Source of the DNA: Perkinsus marinus ATCC 50983
Lineage: Eukaryota > Perkinsozoa > Perkinsida > Perkinsidae
Assembly (NCBI RefSeq): GCF_000006405.1
Contig: NW_003206626.1
Coordinates: 117,035 to 142,777, forward strand
DNA: 25,743 nucleotides
Reading direction: 5' to 3'
Below, in pieces: positions 20,337 through 25,743 of the stretch (positions are counted from its first letter, which is position 1; each line of letters begins with the position of its first letter). A program made the translations under genes and the position numbers. The notes beneath the pieces were generated by a model. That model was not told the DNA's origin and did not search any database. It worked only from the letters and a program-made list of their open reading frames with translations.

Positions 20337-22864
20337 TCAGCCAGAGCGCTCCAGGCTGGCCAAAGTCCTACGAGGCATCGTCAACCACAAGGCAGCCCTC
20401 GAATACAATCACCTGTGTAGTTCGTTCGTCTGCTCCGTGATATGCTCCAGAGACTTCTGGTGTATGTTCAAGATCTTCACCAAACTCTGCAATGCTGTCG
20501 GTTCAGCAGTGCTACTTGCGTCCCCAGCGTAAGTCGAATCGGCGAGCTGCTACTGCATCTTGCACTAACGTACATGAGATGCGCATACTACCGTCTTGGT
20601 GGTGGCCATGAGCTCCTCTAGTTGGCGTTCCATATCGTCCAGCTGCCCAGAAACAGCCACCGCTCTATCTCCGACTGAAGAAATACCCATGCCAGGGATC
20701 GAACCCGAGACCTCCTCCATCATACCACTCGCTGCCTCATTCTTGCCGCGCTGCACTCCCGACAACAACGCCGAGGCAGAGCCATTAACACTAACAGTAC
20801 AAACAATCGTCCATCCCCCCGGACCCTCTGCACCCACTTCGACACGCCACCAGCAGCAGTGCCCTGCATTTCCTTCAACACAGCCTGTTCGACATCTTCC
20901 AAAAGCTCCCCAAGCGACTGCTGCTGACCTGCTATCGACGCCAATGCCGAATCCACCTGTAAAAGCCGGCTACAGCATCAGCATCAGCAGACTGTGGCAG
21001 AGGGTACCATCTGGGCGGTGTTCTTGAGCTGGACATGCTGGGCATCTAGGGCCCTGAGCTCCCTAGTAGCTTGAACCAGTTTGGAGTCGACGGCCAGGAC
21101 CTCAGATCCGTACTGGTTGAACTGATTAGCTTGCATTGACAGTCTGAAGCACCAACAATGCCACACTTGTTGAGTCCTACTATCCTCCCAGCCCTACTAC
21201 CGTTGGTCCCAGAGGGTAAGGACATCATTCAGCTTCCTGTGTTCTAAGATGCCCACGCGGCCACCGGCAGCAGCAGCAGGAGTCGTCGAGGAGGCTGCAG
21301 TGGTAGTGGCTGAGGGAAGACCCTTACTGACATTCGAGCATACAGTTAACTCACCACCGAAGAGACCACCACTGCTGCTGCTGGCAGCTGGGGCTGAGCC
21401 GAATAGCCCCCCGCCAGCAGCCGACGATGATGAAGATGCAGAGGAGGACGATGCCGGGGCCGACCCAAAGAGCCCACCACCGGCTGCTGAGGACGATGCC
21501 GGGGCCGACCCAAAGAGCCCACCACCGGCTGCTGAGGACGATGCCGGAGCTGAGCCGAATAGGCCTCCACCGGCTGCTGAGGACGATGCTGGGGCCGACC
21601 CAAAGAGCCCACCACCGGCTGCTGAGGACGATGCCGGAGCTGAGCCGAATAGGCCTCCACCGGCTGCTGAGGACGATGCTGGGGCCGACCCAAAGAGCCC
21701 ACCACCGGCTGCTGAGGACGATGCTGGGGCCGACCCAAAGAGCCCACCACCGGCTGCTGAGGACGATGCCGGAGCTGAGCCGAATAGGCCTCCACCGGCT
21801 GCTGAGGACGATGCTGGGGCCGACCCAAAGAGCCCACCACCGGCTGCTGAGGACGATGCTGGGGCCGACCCAAAGAGCCCACCACCGGCTGCTGAGGACG
21901 ATGCTGGGGCCGACCCAAAGAGCCCACCACCGGCTGCTGAGGACGATGCCGGAGCTGAGCCGAATAGGCCTCCACCGGCTGCTGAGGACGATGCTGGGGC
22001 CGACCCAAAGAGCCCACCACCGGCTGCTGAGGACGATGCTGGGGCCGACCCAAAGAGCCCACCACCGGCTGCTGAGGACGAGGCCGGGGCTGAGCCGAAT
22101 AGGCCACCTCCCGTAGAACTACTGGCCGGTGCCGCCGTGCCGAAAAGGCTACCCGTAGTAGACGATGAAGGGGCAGTTACCCCAAAGAGTCCACCACCAC
22201 TACTAGAGCTGCCCGTGGTGCTTGCCGGTGCTGAGCCGAATAATCCGCCAGTCGATGAGGAGGAGGAGGAAGGCGCTGAAGCAACTGCTGTAATGCAATA
22301 CCATACCTCCTCCACTTCCTACCTCCAAAGAGACCACCAGACGCTCCCGCTGATGAAGGACCTGATACCGTGAGCTGCCATATATAGTCACATGCAGTAG
22401 TAGCAACAAGACATGGACGAAACCGATCGGCCGAAGGTGAGCCCGGGATGAGGTCCAGAGCGATGTTGGAAGTGAACTAGCTATCTCACACGAACTTAAA
22501 CTATCCAATGTCTCGAAACCCCATGTAAATTGGCAACAAGAGAAGTGATGATTCTTACCTCCACCGAAGAGCCCACCAGCTCCACCGGAGCCAGCCGTAC
22601 CACTGCCTCCTGAAAAAAGTCACTCCCAAGAGGTACAGAGAATCATAGCTCACCGAAAACGCCAGTATTAGCAGAGGGAGCCGCTCCAAAGAGGCCACCA
22701 CTAGTTGTTGTAGCTGTCGAAGAGGACGAGGTGGTAGACCCGAAGAGACCACCACCGCTGGGAGCTGAGGCACCTAGGAAAGGGATAGCAGACCAACTCC
22801 TCTGTGGAAGCCGAACAGTACCGAAGATGTTGCCGCCACTACTCGAACCTCCGCTGCCGAACAT
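20337..22864 (-). CDS. NUP62: FG nucleoporin NUP62
   Basis: Central-channel nucleoporin that forms part of the permeability barrier and coils with Nup54/Nup58. Eleven exons (minus): 22822-22864, 22654-22773, 22559-22609, 22323-22361, 21355-22287, 21201-21309, 21008-21143, 20844-20956, 20592-20790, 20413-20549, 20337-20367; introns mostly 35-57 nt (one 197), phases agree, 636 residues. The first 400 residues are Gly/Ser-rich with over twenty FG motifs (MFGSGG, IFG, VFG and many GGGLFGSAPASSS). The C-terminal coiled-coil domain matches Nup62: EHRKLNDVLTLWDQRLSMQA, QFNQYGSEVLAVDSKLV, SGQLDDMERQLEELMATTK, and LQSLVKILNIHQKSLEHI near the end. Two of the introns are multiples of three and stop-free. 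A candidate trans-splice AG lies 6 nt before the ATG. CHMP3 ends 138 bp upstream. Confidence 0.92.
21441..22110 (-). repeat. 45-bp tandem repeat array encoding FG repeats of NUP62
   Basis: About fifteen units of 45 bp, each coding GGGLFGSAPASSSAA. Two synonymous versions alternate. Reading plus-strand left to right, with A = GGGGCCGACCCAAAGAGC and B = GGAGCTGAGCCGAATAGG, the order is AABABAABAAABAAB. Units within a class are almost identical, pointing to recent unequal exchange or conversion. Confidence 0.95.
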
Positions 22865-23002
22865 GAAGCCCTATAAGGAAGGAACCACAACACAATACTG
22901 ACCATGTGGCCTCACAGAACGACCCCACCCAACACACGACGAAGTGGCGGAAATGTGGTATGCAATCTTCACACAAATTATAAAATCAGTACTGCGAATA
23001 GC

Positions 23003-23962
23003 TCAAAGTGCGTTAAGCCGTCTCTCCAACTCCGCTTCCTCAGAGGCCTGAGACACAAGCCCTGCCCCCCGACACAGTCACCACCCCAACCTCACCTGCT
23101 TAGCCGACAGCTTTGCCTTCCCTGCAGGGACTTTCTGACCAGCCGGTAGAGCTCCATGAGCAGCTGCTGGTACCTGAACCAGTACGAGTCCTCGATGGTG
23201 AGCCCACGGCCCTTACGTTGGCTATAGTATCCACTGCTAGCTCCTCGAGGACCTTATTCACTTCCTGATCGGTTGCTTCGTCAATGTCGACGTCCTACAA
23301 TTAGGAAAGACCTCCTATCTTCTAGCCGCCGACCTACTACTACTACATCCACAGCATCGAGAGTGTCTGCCATAACGCCTTCAATGATGCCTAAGTTCTC
23401 CATCTCCTTTGCCATGCCCTCCATCGTCTCAGTCAACTCAGGCAACTTGATGAGCGAAGACATAGCGTGCATTATCTGATACCACACCTTCGCCACTTCC
23501 TATCCACACTGCCCCACTCCCACCTGTGTTGAGCCCGCGACGGCCTCCCCCATTTTCATAGTCATCGCCGCCTGTTGCAACTGCATACTAACGCTGTTCA
23601 TCTGAGCCTTAGCCATAAGCATCCTATCTCGCGTCTTCCTCGTCCGTACTATCTAACAATCCCATACCACACTTCCGACACTTCACGCCAGCAACTACCT
23701 CCTTCGCCAATATCCTTATGCTGGAGACCTCCTTCTTCCTCGCCAAGCCCTTTATCTCAAGCTCGACCTTCTTCTCTTCCCTCTCCATCTTCCCACACTC
23801 CCTGTCTATCTTCCTCATCTCCGACCGCAAACTGCGCTGCCATGCCCTACCATAATTCCACTACCTCCTACAACCTCCCCACTGCTACTACCGAGCTTGC
23901 TCTTTACTCATGGCCTGCTGCTGCGGTTTCGTCGTACGCGTGCCGAAGAAATTGAATTTCAT
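23003..23962 (-). CDS. CHMP3: ESCRT-III subunit CHMP3/VPS24
   Basis: Membrane-remodelling ESCRT-III subunit for multivesicular body formation and membrane scission. Seven exons (minus): 23892-23962, 23682-23831, 23524-23623, 23347-23475, 23217-23294, 23096-23173, 23003-23047; introns 43-60 nt, all GT-AG, phases agree, 216 residues (human CHMP3 has 222). The basic N-terminal core reads RSEMRKIDRECGKMEREEKK then ILAKEVVAG. The middle has AQMNSVSMQLQQAAMTMKMG and AMSSLIKLPELTETMEGMAK, then ENLGIIEGVMADTLDAVD, which follow VPS24 more closely than VPS2. An acidic linker leads to a C-terminal MIM1-type helix SEEAELERRLNAL that would bind MIT domains such as Vps4. The minus-strand ATG directly follows an AG (GATAG). 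Confidence 0.92.
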
Positions 23963-24243
23963 CTATCGCGACCAGAACAGAAACCAAATAGCACCGCGCC
24001 TTCATCCATTAAAAACAAACTCAAACGCAACAGCCGTTCACTTCACTAATTAAGATCACCATGAGAAACTACTTATAACCGCTATAAAACCCCCAAAAAC
24101 CCCATAGGGCCGCTCTAACGATTAAACACGCGAAGTTGGACATTTGCTATAAGCAGCAAGTCCTTTCAAGTCCTCACTGGTACCACTACGCTTTCAGCCT
24201 CACTTTCTTATCAACAGAAACACTGAGTTAGAAAGACCGATTT

Positions 24244-24774
24244 CTAATATGTTTCCAATTCTGTAGAAGTCTCGCTAACGTCTACTTCGGTGCAGATCTT
24301 TTTATTCCACCTACCACACCAGCCGCAATTCCCGTCCAACCGATAACATAGCGCATAATCATCAAGTATATCTCCAGCATAGAGTGCCGACCTTCCTGAG
24401 CAAATTCCACACCCGCCAACTTGGCATTCATATTCCAATCGTCGCCCTACTGGAAAGCATCAATACAAACCCTTTACTGCCCTAAATCTAAAGCGCACTC
24501 GCACTAGCCGACAACGATCAGCTGAATGACGATCACTTGAGCCCTCTTATAATCAGGCGGTGACAGCGGTGGTGACAGTACACGCCCCAACAAAGAATAT
24601 CAACACGATGATGAACTAATAGCCAAGGGTCTCAAAAACCAACCTCAAGACTCGTCGAGGTTCCGTAGACGAAAAAGGTAGCAGAAGCAGCGCGAAGATC
24701 GGTACGGTCAGAAGAGGGGCCGAGAGAGCCGAGACTGTCCACTTCAAACACGTTAGACTGTCATCACTCATCAT
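24244..24774 (-). CDS. Possible signal-anchored Cys-rich protein (exon joins incomplete)
   Basis: A minus-strand first exon (24644-24774) reads MMSDDSLTCLKW, then a hydrophobic stretch TVPIFALLLLPFSS, and stops at a GTTGGT donor after RRVLR. A second open block (24244-24449) reads ECQVGGCGICSGRS, LCYRLDGNCGWCGRW, and ends TELETY-stop; it has seven cysteines and is preceded by a CTTTCCAG acceptor. The phases of donor (2) and acceptor (1) do not match, so a middle exon is missing from my model or the blocks are separate. If joined, this would be a signal-peptide or signal-anchor protein with a small disulfide-rich ectodomain. I recognise no family. Confidence 0.35.
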
Positions 24775-24888
24775 CAGCCGTCGTCACTTTACTGTAGGGC
24801 TTTTCTTCTTGTGAATGTGGTGTCAAGGCCATCAGCAACAGAGTGAGAAATACAGCAGTGAAGATAGCGACCATCACCAGTATAGTAC

Positions 24889-25050
24889 CAGTGTCCGAAA
24901 ATATGCACGCAGTCAATTACACGATGAAAATTCTGAGGAAATCTTGGTAGATTCTTATTAATTTCCACCGTAATTTTTGAATGGTTTCCTATAATTAGTG
25001 AGGAAACGCCCGAGCTCAGACTAGGCAGGCAAACATCTCTTCCAATACTG
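24889..25050 (-). mobile_element. hAT-like MITE copy J (reverse orientation)
   Basis: A 162-bp reverse copy: CAGTGTCCGAAAATATGCAC at the left, ATAATTAGTGAGGAAACGCC inside, and CTCTTCCAATACTG at the right. Flanks tatagtac and cctgatac agree at 4 of 8 bases. Confidence 0.82.
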
Positions 25051-25743
25051 CCTGATACATAGTAGTTTTCCTCAACCACGAAGCAATCAACCGCAGACAG
25101 AGCTATGAGCTCCAAGTAGTAGGAGACATTATTGATGACCAACAACAACTTATCACTGTCATCTTCATCTCGTCGTTGATATGAACCTATGTGGATGTGG
25201 TTACGAATCTTTATTGACGAAGCATGGGGAGAGCGAATTCAAGGAGTTGATCACAGAATTGGTCTATAGGAACGTAGTCCGCGTGATGACGTTACTTGTC
25301 GAGTGATAAACGAGTGGCATCTCATCGAGTTCGGGTCTGATATAATTCCGCAGATGTTCATGGCAGGATAGTCGAAAATGACAAGTGCCGATCCATCGGC
25401 ATTTCGCGTCCATCCACACTAAGAATGGTGATGATTGCTAACCCAATGATCCCTTAGATGGGTGTTTATTTCGTTTGAGAAAATGACAGAGAAGTGTTCC
25501 GCCCCGGGATCGAACCTGCGTCCTCGCTGTTCGCTAGAATTGAATAAGCGACGCTTCCTCAATTCTACCCACGCTTCCGAAGCGTACGGGCCTCCGTGCA
25601 CGTGTGTGCAGGAAGGGACACTCCAGACTAGAACCCTATCGGGACCAATGGCTGGCAAGATTCCTCCGTAAGCTCATCCCCCCCGCTATAATCTGATCCA
25701 TCAGTGCCGCAGGATTCCGATGCGGTTCACTGCTATGGCGCAG
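25051..25743. other. Right end of window, little recognisable
   Basis: Apart from the tiny ORF at 25181, no gene is supported. Opposed ORFs at 25419-25671 overlap on both strands and look accidental. A tRNA-like B-box word occurs at 25507-25516 (minus), but no tRNA folds around it. Confidence 0.4.
25181..25306 (+). CDS. Tiny ORF, unknown, possible exon
   Basis: Plus-strand ATG frame reading MNLCGCGYESLLTKHGESEF then KELITELVYRNVVR, 41 codons to TGA. A GTGATG donor after NVVR and a CCGCAG acceptor 71 nt on would give an alternative short end. Composition is gene-like, but nothing else supports it. Confidence 0.22.
   Translation: MNLCGCGYESLLTKHGESEFKELITELVYRNVVRVMTLLVE

Noticed and set aside
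21249-22373. Long plus-strand ORF (374 codons) and further 229- and 253-codon ORFs in other frames
   Set aside because: They are shadows of the 45-bp repeat array in NUP62. The repeat length is a multiple of three, so any stop-free unit keeps a frame open throughout; only the minus frame gives FG repeats and splices into the Nup62 coiled-coil domain.
24529-24540. GGCTCAAG (minus strand), the 3' end of the known dinoflagellate/perkinsid spliced leader
   Set aside because: Only eight bases match; the preceding leader sequence is absent, so neither an SL RNA gene nor a retroposed leader relic is supported.
24789-25148. Minus-strand ORF of 119 codons
   Set aside because: It reads through MITE copy J from end to end, so most of its codons are transposon sequence.
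8434-25516. Four perfect tRNA B-box words (GGTTCGATCC) at 8434-8443, 13563-13572, 20696-20705 and 25507-25516
   Set aside because: No cloverleaf can be folded around any of them, acceptor stems do not pair, and two lie inside coding exons (CS gene, NUP62). The 25507 site resembles a tRNA T-arm most (GGACGCAGGTTCGATCCC) and could be a tRNA-derived relic, but I cannot support it.

Overview
The window looks like nuclear DNA of a protist with very short introns. I infer an alveolate, most likely a Perkinsus-type perkinsozoan. The reasons are gene content (RAD51, PRP4, NUP62, CHMP3, a CS-domain co-chaperone), dense GT-AG introns mostly 35-60 nt long, compact genes in long same-strand runs, and an AG shortly before many start codons, as expected for spliced-leader trans-splicing. 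The taxonomic call is inference; no rRNA or other marker is present.

Layout. An impure CAA-type microsatellite fills 1-200. On the minus strand follow a 5'-partial-in-window RAD51 (327-1559, running off the left edge), an L7Ae-fold protein resembling RNase P/MRP subunit Rpp38 (4411-5509), a protein with two dsRBD-like domains (6140-6973), a small unknown (7390-7782), a seven-exon CS-domain protein (7857-9376) and a seven-exon polytopic membrane protein with a C-terminal SHP-type p97-binding motif (12088-13423). PRP4, a U4/U6 snRNP WD40 protein, is the only confident plus-strand gene (14641-16978, first exon not found). A tight minus-strand trio follows: CHMP3/VPS24 (23003-23962), the FG nucleoporin NUP62 (20337-22864) and a triple-CCCH zinc finger protein (18228-20202), with only 134-138 bp between coding regions. 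The right end holds weaker candidates: a cysteine-rich single-pass protein and one tiny ORF.

I worked out exon structures by hand: for each gene the splice phases, canonical GT/AG borders and family motifs agree, and the summed exons of five complete genes are whole numbers of codons ending in a stop. Many of these introns are invisible to simple ORF calling, because several are multiples of three without stops.

The main non-coding feature is a family of about ten copies of a 150-190 bp element with CAGTGT-type terminal inverted repeats and degenerate 8-bp target duplications, as expected for a non-autonomous hAT-like MITE. Three copies sit inside introns of RAD51, the SHP-box membrane gene and PRP4. 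In one case, removing the element and its duplication leaves a 50-nt intron, the local norm. In another, the 5' splice site lies within the target duplication, reminiscent of introner-type intron remodelling.

The genes share no pathway; they are housekeeping functions (recombination, splicing, nuclear pore, ESCRT-III, RNA processing, chaperoning). No defence system, CRISPR array or rRNA/tRNA gene was found.
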